From JACXTP01 sp963827905 (GTDB lineage: Archaea; Thermoplasmatota; Thermoplasmata; Methanomassiliicoccales; UBA472), in NCBI GenBank assembly GCA_963827905.1, contig CAWHCB010000013.1, positions 49,560-113,559 on the forward strand: a DNA stretch of 64,000 bases, given 5' to 3'. The notes under the pieces are model-generated. The model was not told where the DNA came from. It ran no database searches and saw nothing but the letters and a program-made list of their open reading frames with translations. Position numbers and translations under genes: made by a program. Positions 44,838 through 53,367 of the stretch are shown here, one piece after another (within the stretch, counting starts at the first letter, position 1; every line of letters starts with the position of its first letter).

Positions 44838-45545
44838 TCAACCGTAGAGGTACGATTCGTCCGACTTCTTCGGGGGTTTGATGCTCTCCATCGCCTGCCT
44901 CATCCCCACCTCGATGCTCTCCGCCTCCTTGAGGAGGGGGTCGGGGTCGATCTTTAGCTCTGGCAACATCTTGCCGATGATCTCCATCAGATTGGCGGCC
45001 CCTCGGGCGTCCGGCATCTCCGGCCGGGCCGGTCCCAACAGGCAGATGACGTTGGATCCAAGGCGGTTCCCCTCGGCCAGGAGCATGCCTGAAAGACCGG
45101 TGATCATTCCCTCCCGCATCTCCTTGACATCGTACTTCTCCAACATGGCCCGGGTGCCCGGGGTCGTGCCCACGCCCAGGACGGCCCCGCTCTGCTCGTT
45201 GAGATTTATCCCTTCCAAGGTGACGATGTTCCGCACACCCTTGTGCTTCCCCCATTCCAGGATGAGCTCCGCCAAGGGTCGGAGCAGCTCAGGCTTCGGC
45301 ATGAACTCCGCAAGTATGACCACCAGTTGCTCGCACGACTCCCCGTCCCGGCACTCCCTCTTGCCGGAGTAGATCCGCACCGAGTGGGAGGGCACACCCT
45401 CCTGCATTATGGTGTAAGGGGGGAACTGGTCCGAGATGATGGAGGCCACCCGCTCCAGTTTCAACGTCCTCACGATATAGTTCGCCGCGATGGAGCTGAT
45501 CAGCCCCACGCTCGGGAACCCGACCACCAGGATGCAGTCGTTCAT
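44838..45545 (-). CDS. Proteasome assembly chaperone PAC2 family protein
   Basis: The protein has 235 residues and the PAC2/PbaB-type fold: ILVVGFPSVGLISSIAANYIV, VASIISDQFPPYTIMQEGVPSHSV (split here only for reading), and GTTPGTRAMLEKY. The annotated ATG may be late: the upstream frame continues through IERHPDIFIHEYKDVY to a stop with no start codon, while ATG plus TNDLSH in another frame would fit with one indel near 45600. PAC2-family proteins help assemble proteasome alpha rings or carry out related functions. The ubiquitin-like module is elsewhere in this window. Confidence 0.83.
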   Translation of the reverse strand: MNDCILVVGFPSVGLISSIAANYIVRTLKLERVASIISDQFPPYTIMQEGVPSHSVRIYSGKRECRDGESCEQLVVILAEFMPKPELLRPLAELILEWGKHKGVRNIVTLEGINLNEQSGAVLGVGTTPGTRAMLEKYDVKEMREGMITGLSGMLLAEGNRLGSNVICLLGPARPEMPDARGAANLMEIIGKMLPELKIDPDPLLKEAESIEVGMRQAMESIKPPKKSDESYLYG

Positions 45546-45668
45546 GTAGACGTCCTTGTACTCATGGATGAAGATGTCTGGGTGTCGCTCGATGTGATAG
45601 GTCGTTCGTCATGCCCCTGGAAAATAACCATCCGACCGGTATTTAATTGGTGCGGGCCAGAGTGAGGA

Positions 45669-47009
45669 ATGGATTCTCTTTCCGCCCCTTCCGATGAAAT
45701 ATCTATAACCGCACGCAGCGATGCCGTGCCCATGGTGGAGGACCATATTTCCCTCAGGCACACCCCTGGTGGCATTCCGGTGATAATCGAGACGCTGCCG
45801 GGCGTCCGCTCCGTGGCTCTATCGGTCAACATCCGGGTCGGTTCACGGGACGAGGACCCCAGATTGTGCGGCATGGCTCACCTGCTCGAGCACGTGATGT
45901 TCAAGGGCACCAAGGACCGGAGCGCCAAGGAGATCGCTGACATGATCGAGGGCGCCGGAGGGGAGTTGAACGGTTTCACCACGAAGGAGATGACATCCTA
46001 TCACGTTTTCAGCCTTGACGAGACCCTCTCCGTCGCGGAGAAACTCCTTTCCGATATGATGCGGAACGCCCTCATCGACGAGGAGCACGTGGAGCTGGAG
46101 AAGGGAGTGGTCACCCAGGAGATCAGCAGTCTGGAGGAGGACCCGGAGAGCTATGCCAGCGTACTTCTGGACCAGAGCATCTGGAAAGGGCACCCCATGT
46201 CCTTCTCGGAATCCGGGGAACTGGAGTGCGTCAAGCGCATCTGCGCCAACGACCTTCGGGAGTTCCACGACCGCTTCTATGTCAAGCCCAACGTCTACGT
46301 GGTGGCCGTGGGCAACCTGGAGGGGAAGGCGGTGATGCGATGGGTATCGGAGCACTTCGACGACCTGCCCAATACCAGATCCCCGGTCAAGAGGAAGGCC
46401 CCGCACCCCCACTCCAGCATCAATGTCTATCCAAGGGAAGGGGACCAGGCCTATGTGGAGCTCGGCTTCCCTTCGTACGATGCGAAGCATCCCAAACATC
46501 ATGCGGCCAGCTTGGCGGCGATAATACTCGGGGCGGGGTCCAGCTCGCGCCTCTATCAGCGCATCCGGGAGGAGGAAGGGCTGGTCTACCAGATCCACAT
46601 GTTCCCGGACGCGTACAGCGACTGCGGTCTCCTGGAGACATACTTCTCGTCCTCGGTCGGTGAAGCGGAAAAGGTGATACGCCTCATCGCCGAGGAGATA
46701 CGCCGGTTCAAAGAGGAAGGCTTGGTGGCGGGGGAGCTGGAGCGGGCCAAGCGTTGGGTGAAGGGCATGTTCGTGCGCAAGCTGGAGAGCACGGAGAACC
46801 GCATGTACTGGCTGGCCGAGAATTACGTCCTGAGCGGAAAAGTGCAGCCGATATCGCGATGGATAGAGGAGTTCCAGGAGGTCTCCGAGGAACAGGTGCT
46901 GGCCGCAGCCCAGGACATCCTAAGGACCAGGAAGCTCTGCATAGCCCTTCATACCTCCGAGAGGCCAGGCAAGTCCATTGCCAAGTCAATATCCGATCTG
47001 GACTTCTAA
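45669..47009 (+). CDS. M16-family zinc peptidase
   Basis: A complete 446-residue inverzincin. The zinc motif is MAHLLEHVMFKGT, i.e. HLLEH (inverted HxxEH), with the distal Glu in VELEKGVVTQEI. The C-terminal M16 domain has a GAGSSSRLYQRIREEEGLVY signature, used to bind substrates. It resembles bacterial processing-peptidase-like proteases. There is no signal peptide, so it acts inside the cell. Such proteases are uncommon in archaea, so acquisition from bacteria is likely. It ends 8 nt from a convergent hydrogenase maturation protease gene. Confidence 0.92.
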   Translation: MDSLSAPSDEISITARSDAVPMVEDHISLRHTPGGIPVIIETLPGVRSVALSVNIRVGSRDEDPRLCGMAHLLEHVMFKGTKDRSAKEIADMIEGAGGELNGFTTKEMTSYHVFSLDETLSVAEKLLSDMMRNALIDEEHVELEKGVVTQEISSLEEDPESYASVLLDQSIWKGHPMSFSESGELECVKRICANDLREFHDRFYVKPNVYVVAVGNLEGKAVMRWVSEHFDDLPNTRSPVKRKAPHPHSSINVYPREGDQAYVELGFPSYDAKHPKHHAASLAAIILGAGSSSRLYQRIREEEGLVYQIHMFPDAYSDCGLLETYFSSSVGEAEKVIRLIAEEIRRFKEEGLVAGELERAKRWVKGMFVRKLESTENRMYWLAENYVLSGKVQPISRWIEEFQEVSEEQVLAAAQDILRTRKLCIALHTSERPGKSIAKSISDLDF

Positions 47010-47016
47010 GGTAGGT

Positions 47017-47487
47017 TCAGACTTCCTTGCCATCTATGAGGTCGATCACCGTCTGGACCGCCTCTGGAACGGCCGCCTCCACCTCGGGTGTCATGCTGTC
47101 GCTCACGGTCCAGACATCATTGACCTCGACAGCGACGAACCATACCTCCTTGGGCATGCGTTCTGGCTCCAAGGACCGCCCCAGCTCCAGGGTGGTGCCG
47201 ACGTTGGCCTCGTGAGGGTTGATCCCATGCACGGTGGCGGAGAGCGAGTCCTCGCCCAGGACCATGACCTTGCCGGCTTGGAACTGGCCTGATAGGATGG
47301 CGTCCACCACGATGACCTTCTTGTAATCGAGCATGATCTCGATGAGGTCCAGACCGGACGTGCATGCCTCCTCGATGTCCACATCCTGCAGTCCCTTCTT
47401 CCTCAACTGGTCGATGACATGGAAACCGATGGCATCGTCGCAAACGACTGGGCTTCCGATGCCCAACACCAAGACGCTCGCCTTCAT
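47017..47487 (-). CDS. Hydrogenase maturation protease (HycI/HybD family)
   Basis: A 156-residue endopeptidase that trims the C-terminus of the large [NiFe]-hydrogenase subunit after nickel insertion. It has VLVLGIGSPVVCDDAIGFHV, SGLDLIEIMLDYKKVIVVDA and HGINPHEANVG, with Asp and His residues that bind nickel. The start at 47487 (MKASVLVLG) is preferred over the far-upstream frame. It supports the presence of a [NiFe] hydrogenase, such as Mvh, that pairs with Hdr. It is divergent from the ModE-like gene. Confidence 0.9.
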   Translation of the reverse strand: MKASVLVLGIGSPVVCDDAIGFHVIDQLRKKGLQDVDIEEACTSGLDLIEIMLDYKKVIVVDAILSGQFQAGKVMVLGEDSLSATVHGINPHEANVGTTLELGRSLEPERMPKEVWFVAVEVNDVWTVSDSMTPEVEAAVPEAVQTVIDLIDGKEV

Positions 47488-47584
47488 GCGGGGTGTGCCA
47501 TAGTGCCACTGATTATAAGTCTTTCCAAAAACGCACCGAACCGTCCCCTGAAACCTGATATCCTCCCAATGACATCCCCACTCG

Positions 47585-48394
47585 ATGAGACTGGACCCGG
47601 GGGTGAACCTCAGCGTCAACGGCCACGACCTTACCAAGAGGCAGCTGGAGGTGGTGCGGGCCATATACGAGACCGGGAGCCAGAAGGCCGCCGCCGCCCG
47701 TCTGGGCATTTCCACCCCTGTGCTGCACCGCTACCTGCACCAGATCGAGGCCAAGGCAGGGACGAAACTGGCCGAGACCACGCCCCGGGGGACGGTCCTG
47801 AACGATGACGGGGAGGCGTTGGCCAGGGAATACCTGGCCCTGCTGCGCCGCATGGACCGACGCGATAAGCTGGTGGTGGGCTGCACCATCGTCACCGAGG
47901 ACCTGTTGCTCTCCGCCCTCTCCTCCCTGAACGATCCAGAGGCGTTCGACCTCATCATATCGGACGATGCCCGGAACATGAGGGACTTCAACGCCAAGAT
48001 GATGGACCTCGTCGTGCTGGACGACCCGCTCTATGCCTTCGAATCGGAAGGCACGATCTGGGAGCCCGTGGCGGAGGACCGTTTGGTCCACGTGGAGCGG
48101 GGTCCAGCCTACGCCCGTTTCCGTTTCGGAGCGCAACGCCTCGGATTCCGCCATCTGGAGTCGAACCACGTCGAATACAGGGTGGAGCGGTTGGAACATT
48201 CCCTGACAGCGCTGCTGCGATCGAACCTGAGCTTCTTCGTGAACGAGAGCCTGGCCATGAAGAAAGGGTATGCTCTGAGGAGCGCCACCGACATGGAGCT
48301 GCTCAGGCACCAGATCATAGCCATGTACTGGGAGTCGGAGCAGAGGCTGCAGGCGTTGGTGAGGGAACTGACCCGAAGGCAATCGCTCGGTTAG
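47585..48394 (+). CDS. LysR/ModE-type winged-helix transcriptional regulator
   Basis: A 269-residue protein. The N-terminal DNA-binding domain reads LTKRQLEVVRAIYETGSQ then KAAAARLGISTPVLHRYLHQI, a ModE/LysR-like winged helix with a linker to a substrate-binding domain (KLVVGCTIVTEDLLLSAL). It lacks a full-length LysR effector domain. It is divergent from the hydrogenase maturation protease gene and precedes hdrC by 52 nt, so it may regulate either. The sensed ligand, perhaps a metal oxyanion, is inferred only. Confidence 0.8.
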   Translation: MRLDPGVNLSVNGHDLTKRQLEVVRAIYETGSQKAAAARLGISTPVLHRYLHQIEAKAGTKLAETTPRGTVLNDDGEALAREYLALLRRMDRRDKLVVGCTIVTEDLLLSALSSLNDPEAFDLIISDDARNMRDFNAKMMDLVVLDDPLYAFESEGTIWEPVAEDRLVHVERGPAYARFRFGAQRLGFRHLESNHVEYRVERLEHSLTALLRSNLSFFVNESLAMKKGYALRSATDMELLRHQIIAMYWESEQRLQALVRELTRRQSLG

Positions 48395-48446
48395 AATTAC
48401 CTTTTTAGGTAACACTCGACCCTTTTTTCACCTATGTTTTTATAGG

Positions 48447-48989
48447 ATGCCCGAAATCGCCTCAGTCAAGGTGACCATATTGTCCAACATCAAAGAGCCA
48501 GACATGGCCTTCGCCAAGAAGATCATAGACGCTGGTGGCAAGACCTTGGACCTCTGCTACCAGTGCGGTACCTGCACCGCCTCCTGCCCCTCCGGCCGGA
48601 TGACCGCGTTCAGGACCAGGCAGCTGATCCGCAAGGCCCAGCTCGGCCTGAAGAACGACATCCTCCCCACCGAGGAGCTGTGGATGTGCACCACCTGCTA
48701 TTCCTGCGTGGAGCGCTGCCCCCGCGACGTCGAGATCGTGGACATCATATTGCTCATGAGGAACATGGCCGTACAGGAAGGCCACATGGCCGAGGCCCAC
48801 AAGAAGATCGGCGTCAACCTGATGAAGATCGGCGCCACCGTTCCATTCGGCGACGACATGAAGCAGCTGCGCGCCAAGATGGGGCTGCCCTCCAACCCGC
48901 CCACCACCGCTGGTAACGAGAAGGCGGCTGATGACTTCCGCAAGATCATGAAGAAGACACAGTTCGACAAGAAGGTAGGAGGTGCGTGA
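48447..48989 (+). CDS. hdrC: Heterodisulfide reductase subunit C
   Basis: A complete 180-residue two-cluster iron-sulfur protein. It has CYQCGTCTASCP and CTTCYSCVERCP, each a CxxCxxCxxxCP site for one [4Fe-4S] cluster. HdrC passes electrons from HdrA to HdrB in the cytosolic HdrABC complex, which reduces CoM-S-S-CoB in methanogenesis. It is followed 1 nt later by hdrB. No hdrA is in the window. Confidence 0.95.
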   Translation: MPEIASVKVTILSNIKEPDMAFAKKIIDAGGKTLDLCYQCGTCTASCPSGRMTAFRTRQLIRKAQLGLKNDILPTEELWMCTTCYSCVERCPRDVEIVDIILLMRNMAVQEGHMAEAHKKIGVNLMKIGATVPFGDDMKQLRAKMGLPSNPPTTAGNEKAADDFRKIMKKTQFDKKVGGA

Positions 48990-48990
48990 G

Positions 48991-49848
48991 ATGGCGGTCA
49001 AGTACGGATTCTTCCTAGGATGCGTGGCCCCATTGAGGTACCCTGGCATCGAGAAGTCCACCCGCGAGGTGTTCAAGCACCTGGGCTATGAGCTGGTCGA
49101 CCTGGACGGCGCCGGCTGCTGCCCCGCACCAGGTGTGGTGCGCTCCTTCGACGAGGCCACCTGGCTCGCTTTGGGCGCAAGGAACCTGGCCATCGCCGAG
49201 AAGCAGGGAGTGGACATTATGACCATCTGCAACGGTTGCTACGGCTCATTGTTCGATGTGGCCCATATCCTCCACGAGCACCCTGAGAAGCTGAAGGCGG
49301 TCAACGAGATACTCAAGGAGGTCGGCCTGCACTACAGCGGCAAGACCAAGGTGAAGCACTTCGCCGAGATCCTCTACAACGACGTCGGCATCGAGAAGAT
49401 CAAGAACAGCGTCAAGAACCCGCTGGCGAACATGGACGTGGCCGTCCACTACGGTTGCCACTTCGTCAGGCCCAGCAAGATAAAGCATATCGACGACCCG
49501 GAGAGGCCCCACATCCTGGACGAGCTGGTCGAGTGGACCGGCGCCAAGAGCGTGGCCTACAAGGACAAGCAGATGTGCTGCGGCTCAGGCGGCGGCGTCA
49601 GGTCCCGCAACCCCAAGCTGGCCACCGAGTTCACCGCTGAGAAGCTGAAGAACATCAAGGCGGCCGGCGGCCAGTACATCCTCGACGTCTGCCCGTTCTG
49701 CCACCTGCAGTTCGACAGGACCCAGAAGGATGCCGTCCACGGATACGACATACCGGTCATCCACCTCTCCCAGCTCTACGGGTTGGCCTTCGGGCTTCCC
49801 AAGAGCGACCTGGGCCTAGAGGCGCATGCCACACCGGTCAAGCTCTAA
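48991..49848 (+). CDS. hdrB: Heterodisulfide reductase subunit B
   Basis: A complete 285-residue subunit with two CCG domains. It starts MAVKYGFFLGCVAPLRYPGIE. CCG cysteines are found in GCCPAPG and CNGCYGS of the first domain, and GCHFVRP, MCCGSGGG and CPFCHLQ of the second. Together they bind the unusual noncubane [4Fe-4S] clusters that cleave the CoM-CoB heterodisulfide. The ATG at 48991 is preferred to the GTG 9 nt upstream, since it follows the hdrC stop by one base. Confidence 0.95.
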   Translation: MAVKYGFFLGCVAPLRYPGIEKSTREVFKHLGYELVDLDGAGCCPAPGVVRSFDEATWLALGARNLAIAEKQGVDIMTICNGCYGSLFDVAHILHEHPEKLKAVNEILKEVGLHYSGKTKVKHFAEILYNDVGIEKIKNSVKNPLANMDVAVHYGCHFVRPSKIKHIDDPERPHILDELVEWTGAKSVAYKDKQMCCGSGGGVRSRNPKLATEFTAEKLKNIKAAGGQYILDVCPFCHLQFDRTQKDAVHGYDIPVIHLSQLYGLAFGLPKSDLGLEAHATPVKL

Positions 49849-49849
49849 G

Positions 49850-50140
49850 GTGGACAGTTGCACACGAGCGCACTTGGTGGGCGTGTATGAGGTGGGCGAG
49901 CTGCCGGAGGAGCTGAAAGGCTTCGTCCGGTTCCAGGCCTACCACCTGCAGCACGTCCCCGCAAAGGAGGAAAAGGTGGCCATGCTCCAGATCGTGGGCA
50001 CCACCTCCTACTTTCCCATTTTTCTTAACAAGGTGAGCACGATCGAGGATGCGGAAGCGCAACTGCGGGAGGCGGACGCCGTTTTGGACGAGGTCTCGAA
50101 GGCTTCCCTGGTCCGCATTTTCCAAGAAAAGAATAAATAG
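49850..50140 (+). CDS. Small conserved-context protein downstream of hdrB, 96 residues
   Basis: I do not recognise the family. The GTG start at 49850 lies 1 nt after the hdrB stop, so the gene is very probably translated with hdrCB. The protein (after the start) has an ELPEELKGFVRFQAYH stretch, then IVGTTSYFPIFLNK and an acidic helix DAEAQLREADAVLDEV. It has no Cys beyond one near the start and no membrane segment. It might be an accessory to heterodisulfide reductase. A longer frame from 49826 overlaps hdrB. Confidence 0.6.
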   Translation: MDSCTRAHLVGVYEVGELPEELKGFVRFQAYHLQHVPAKEEKVAMLQIVGTTSYFPIFLNKVSTIEDAEAQLREADAVLDEVSKASLVRIFQEKNK

Positions 50141-50158
50141 TCCCGGTCCTCAGAATCA

Positions 50159-50244
50159 CTACGTATTTCGTAGGAAACGAACATCTGGCCTATTATTCAT
50201 GCAGGTAGAATAATTCTATCTCCTTCTACCAAACCTATTAATAG
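50159..50244. promoter_or_regulatory. Palindromes and promoter before S3Ae
   Basis: This stretch has three inverted repeats: CTACG-TATTT-CGTAG (50159-50173), TAGAAT-A-ATTCTA (50206-50218) and CTATTAATAG (50235-50244). The last probably contains the TATA box of the S3Ae gene, 52 nt before its start. The first could be the transcript end of the hdrB operon, though no T run follows. The function of the middle one is unknown. Confidence 0.45.
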
Positions 50245-50295
50245 AGACAGTCTTTTCCCACCTTGCCTTGAAGCATAACGCCATGGAGGCTGTCA

Positions 50296-51042
50296 ATGGC
50301 TACTGATAACAAGAAATCCAACAAGCCCGCCGCAAAGAAGGTCAAGGACCGATGGAAGGCCAAGGAGTGGTACAAGCTGTACTCTCCGAAGATGTTCAAC
50401 CAGGTCCTATTGGGCGAGACCCCGAGCGCCGACCCGTCCAACCTCATGGGACGCATAGTGGAGGCAACGGTGCACGACCTGACCGGCGATTTCTCCAAGA
50501 TGCACGTCAAGTTGACGTTCAAGGTCAAGGAGGTGCGCGGCTTCGATGCCCACACCGTGCTCATCGGTCAGACCCTGACCAGCGATTACGTGCGCCGCCT
50601 GACTCGCCGCAAGCGCACCAAGACCGACCACGTCATCGATGTCCGCACCAAGGACGGTTACCTCCTCCGCATCAAGCCGATGAGCGTCACCGACAAGCGC
50701 ATCCAGTCCTCCCAGGAGACCGCGGTGCGCACGGCCATGACCAACGAGGTCACCAACATGGGCATCGAGATGACCATGGCCGACATGATGAAGATCATCA
50801 TCACGGGCGAGATGTCCAAGCGCCTGTCCAACGCCGCCAAGGTGATAGTCCCCATCAAGAGGGTCGAGGTCCGCAAGACCGAGGTCCTGGAGATGGGAGA
50901 GGGCGGACAGGACGTCTCCATCGTGCCTCAGCCTGAGCCTGAGGTCGAGGAGCAGCCCGCCGAGCCCGCCGAAGGGGAGCCCGCCCCGACCGAGGAAACG
51001 GCCGAGGAAGAGGAGATCCCCGCCGAGGGCGAGGAGCAGTAA
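50296..51042 (+). CDS. rps3ae: Small ribosomal subunit protein eS1 (S3Ae)
   Basis: A 248-residue ribosomal protein. It has KVKDRWKAKEWYKLYSPKMF, GRIVEATVHDLTGDFSKMHV, then TSDYVRRLTRRKRTKTDHV. Its last 40 residues are an acidic extension rich in Glu and Pro, longer than in many archaea. It binds near the mRNA exit channel of the small subunit. It is followed by tRNA-Met after 14 nt. Confidence 0.95.
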   Translation: MATDNKKSNKPAAKKVKDRWKAKEWYKLYSPKMFNQVLLGETPSADPSNLMGRIVEATVHDLTGDFSKMHVKLTFKVKEVRGFDAHTVLIGQTLTSDYVRRLTRRKRTKTDHVIDVRTKDGYLLRIKPMSVTDKRIQSSQETAVRTAMTNEVTNMGIEMTMADMMKIIITGEMSKRLSNAAKVIVPIKRVEVRKTEVLEMGEGGQDVSIVPQPEPEVEEQPAEPAEGEPAPTEETAEEEEIPAEGEEQ

Positions 51043-51056
51043 AACCATTTCCCCAT

Positions 51057-51167
51057 GCCGGGGTGGCTCAGCCTGGTGGAGCGTCGGACTCATAGGGAAT
51101 CAAGGGAAAATACCACCCTCGCTCCAAAGAAATCCGAAGGTCATGGGTTCGAACCCCATCCCCGGCA
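51057..51167 (+). tRNA. Elongator tRNA-Met (CAT) with 37-nt intron
   Basis: Acceptor GCCGGGG (51057-51063) pairs with CCCCGGC (51160-51166); the discriminator is A at 51167, and no CCA is encoded. The anticodon CAT is at 51091-51093 in the loop CTCATA. Stem halves TCGGA (51084-51088) and TCCGA (51133-51137) are separated by an intron at 51095-51131, the canonical 37/38 position. The stem lacks the three G-C pairs of initiator tRNA, so this is the elongator. I did not verify the bulge-helix-bulge pairing. Confidence 0.88.
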
Positions 51168-51272
51168 CCTACCTTTTCCTCTATTTTCTCAATGTTCTTA
51201 CCAGCACCATCCGTCCGGTCCAATGGTGATGTTCAAGTAGATTGTCCGTCGTTGTGTTGGCAAGGTGAACCC

Positions 51273-52457
51273 TTGCGTTTGATCATTTACACGGGCAAGG
51301 GCGGGGTGGGGAAGACCTCCGTCTCCGCCGCCACCGCTCTGAAGTGCGCTCGGATGGGCTACCGCACCATCGTGATGAGCACCGATTCCGCCCACTCCCT
51401 CGCCGATTCCCTGGACATGGAGCTGTCCGGCGAGATCAGGCCGGTGCAGAAGAACCTGGACGCCATCGAGATCGACATCCTGTACGAGATGGAGCACCGC
51501 TGGAAGGAGCTGGAGCAATATTTCTCTGATTTCATGGAGGCGCAGGGCCTGGACCCGATCAACGCCAAGGAGATGTCCGTCTTTCCAGGCATGGAGCTGA
51601 TGTCAGCATTGTTCTACGTCGAGGAATTCTATAACGATAAGGCATACGACGTCGTGGTCATGGACACCGCCCCCACCGCTGACACGCTTCGCCTGCTGTC
51701 CTTCCCCGAGGTTTCCGACTGGTACTTCGAGAAGCTCTACAAGATATTCCGGAACATGATAAAGCTGGCCCGAGCCACGGTGGGCAAGTTCCTCAATGCG
51801 CCCTTGCCTTCCAATGCCTTCCTCGACGATATCGAGAAGATACGCGACAGGATGAAGTTGGTGCGCAAGATCCTCATCGACCCGGAGATAACCTCCATCC
51901 GATTGGTGATGAACCCGGAGAAGATGGTCATCAACGAGACCAAGCGCGCTTACACCTACCTCAGTCTCTACAATCTGACCGTGGAGGCGCTGGTCATAAA
52001 CCGCCTTCTTCCTGAGGAGATGTATTCCAAGTACCCCAAGGAGAAGGTCGAGGAGCAGAAGAGGTACATGGACCTGATCCAGGAGTCCTTCGGCCCCATC
52101 AAATTGCTCAAGGCGTATCTTTTCAACACCGAGGTGGTGGGCAAGGGCTCATTGGACATCCTGGGGGAAATGATCTTCGAAGAGGAGGACCCCTCCCAGA
52201 TCTACACCAAGGAGAAGGCCATGATCATCTATCGAGAGAATGGCCAGGACATCATCTCGATGAAATTGCCGTTCTCCGAGAAGTCCGAGGTAGAGTTATA
52301 TAAGTCGAGCGACGTTTTAATCGTCAAGGTGGGCTGGTACAAGCGGTCCGTCATACTCCCCTATTCCATGGTCAAGAAGAAGACCAGCAAGGCGGAGTTC
52401 AAGGACGGTCGTCTACTGGTATATTTCGAGGAGGAAGAAAAGAATGCCAAAGGCTAA
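51273..52457 (+). CDS. ArsA/Get3-family ATPase
   Basis: A 394-residue deviant Walker A P-loop ATPase. It has IYTGKGGVGKTSVSAATAL, STDSAHSLADSL (switch), VVVMDTAPTADTLRLL and INRLLPEEMY. The start is likely TTG 51273, giving LRLIIYTGKGG; a longer frame from 51192 would add sequence overlapping the tRNA-Met downstream region. Get3/ArsA proteins drive tail-anchored protein insertion or arsenite export. The usual ArsA duplication and metal-binding Cys are absent, as is ArsB. The final 14 nt overlap a small gene. Confidence 0.88.
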   Translation: MRLIIYTGKGGVGKTSVSAATALKCARMGYRTIVMSTDSAHSLADSLDMELSGEIRPVQKNLDAIEIDILYEMEHRWKELEQYFSDFMEAQGLDPINAKEMSVFPGMELMSALFYVEEFYNDKAYDVVVMDTAPTADTLRLLSFPEVSDWYFEKLYKIFRNMIKLARATVGKFLNAPLPSNAFLDDIEKIRDRMKLVRKILIDPEITSIRLVMNPEKMVINETKRAYTYLSLYNLTVEALVINRLLPEEMYSKYPKEKVEEQKRYMDLIQESFGPIKLLKAYLFNTEVVGKGSLDILGEMIFEEEDPSQIYTKEKAMIIYRENGQDIISMKLPFSEKSEVELYKSSDVLIVKVGWYKRSVILPYSMVKKKTSKAEFKDGRLLVYFEEEEKNAKG

Positions 52458-52788
52458 GAAGAAAGCAGAGGAGCCCGAACCGACCCCGGAGGAAGAGACC
52501 TCGGAGGAAAGCTCTGGCCCGTTCGATTCGAGCATGTTCACCGAATTCATCGACGAGGAGACCGGAAAGCACCTCCTCAAAGCAGGTTTGGAGCTGGTGC
52601 AGGTCTTGGACAAGGCGGTCCCCCGGTCCAAGATGCCCGAGGAAGTGAAGGTCCATTACAAGAACGCCAAGAAGGAGTTCCTTTTGATGGCCAGGGCCAT
52701 GCTGGACTATAAGATCGCCGAGATGGACAAGAAGTCCAAGCCGAAGAAGTCCTCGTCATCGAACCTGAAAAAGATCGAACTGTCCTGA
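52444..52788 (+). CDS. Hypothetical small charged protein, 114 residues
   Basis: I do not recognise the family. The N-terminus is a Lys then Glu/Pro-rich disordered stretch (MPKAKKKAEEPEPTPEEE). The middle, about residues 30-95, forms helices (FTEFIDEETGKHLLKAGLEL, FLLMARAMLDYKIAEM). The C-terminus is Lys/Ser-rich. It overlaps the ArsA/Get3 gene by 14 nt and so is coupled to it, which hints at a partner role. No metal site or membrane segment is seen. Confidence 0.62.
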   Translation: MPKAKKKAEEPEPTPEEETSEESSGPFDSSMFTEFIDEETGKHLLKAGLELVQVLDKAVPRSKMPEEVKVHYKNAKKEFLLMARAMLDYKIAEMDKKSKPKKSSSSNLKKIELS

Positions 52789-52809
52789 TCTTTCAGGGCA
52801 GTCCTTTCA

Positions 52810-53367
52810 TCATTCCAGGTCCTCTTGGCACTCTGGGCAGAGCAGCTCACCCTCTATCATGTGAAGCTCGTCTGAATAGGAACGGCAGCTCTCGCAATAG
52901 CCTCCCATCGAAACGCTATCTTGACCTGGACGGCCTCGGCCCAGTATCTTGGACCATTCCCTGGTTATCTCGATCAGGGCCGGCGACAATTTGATGATAT
53001 CGTTCTCGGTGAGCATGCCGACCAGACGACCGTCCTCGCACACCGGTAGACGGCGCACCCTTTTACGGGACATGCGCTTGGCCGCGTCGGCCAGGGTCTC
53101 ATCGGGCGAGACGGTTATCAATGGGGCGGACATGACCTGGCCGACCTTGACGGTCTTGCCGGATTTCCCCTCCGCCACTATCTTGTTCAGGATGTCCCGC
53201 TCCGTCAGTATTCCCACGGCCTCATCGCCATCCACCACGACTAGGCTACCGATGCGCTCAGAGCGCATCAGCTTGGCCGCCTCCACCACGTTCATGGCGG
53301 GCGTGCCGGTCTTGGGCGCCTTGGTCATGATCTCTCGAATCAGTATGTCCTTGACGTCGCCCTTCAT
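52810..53367 (-). CDS. CBS-domain pair protein with zinc ribbon
   Basis: The protein has 185 residues. Two CBS motifs (MTKAPKTGTPAMNVVEAAKLM with IGSLVVVDGDEAVGIL, then MSAPLITVSPDETLADAA with RRLPVCEDGRLVGML) form a Bateman module that binds adenine nucleotides or S-adenosylmethionine. A C-terminal ribbon CESC...CPEC follows. Such proteins regulate enzymes or transporters by ligand state. It converges with the small gene at 52444, leaving a 21-nt gap. Confidence 0.87.
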   Translation of the reverse strand: MKGDVKDILIREIMTKAPKTGTPAMNVVEAAKLMRSERIGSLVVVDGDEAVGILTERDILNKIVAEGKSGKTVKVGQVMSAPLITVSPDETLADAAKRMSRKRVRRLPVCEDGRLVGMLTENDIIKLSPALIEITREWSKILGRGRPGQDSVSMGGYCESCRSYSDELHMIEGELLCPECQEDLE

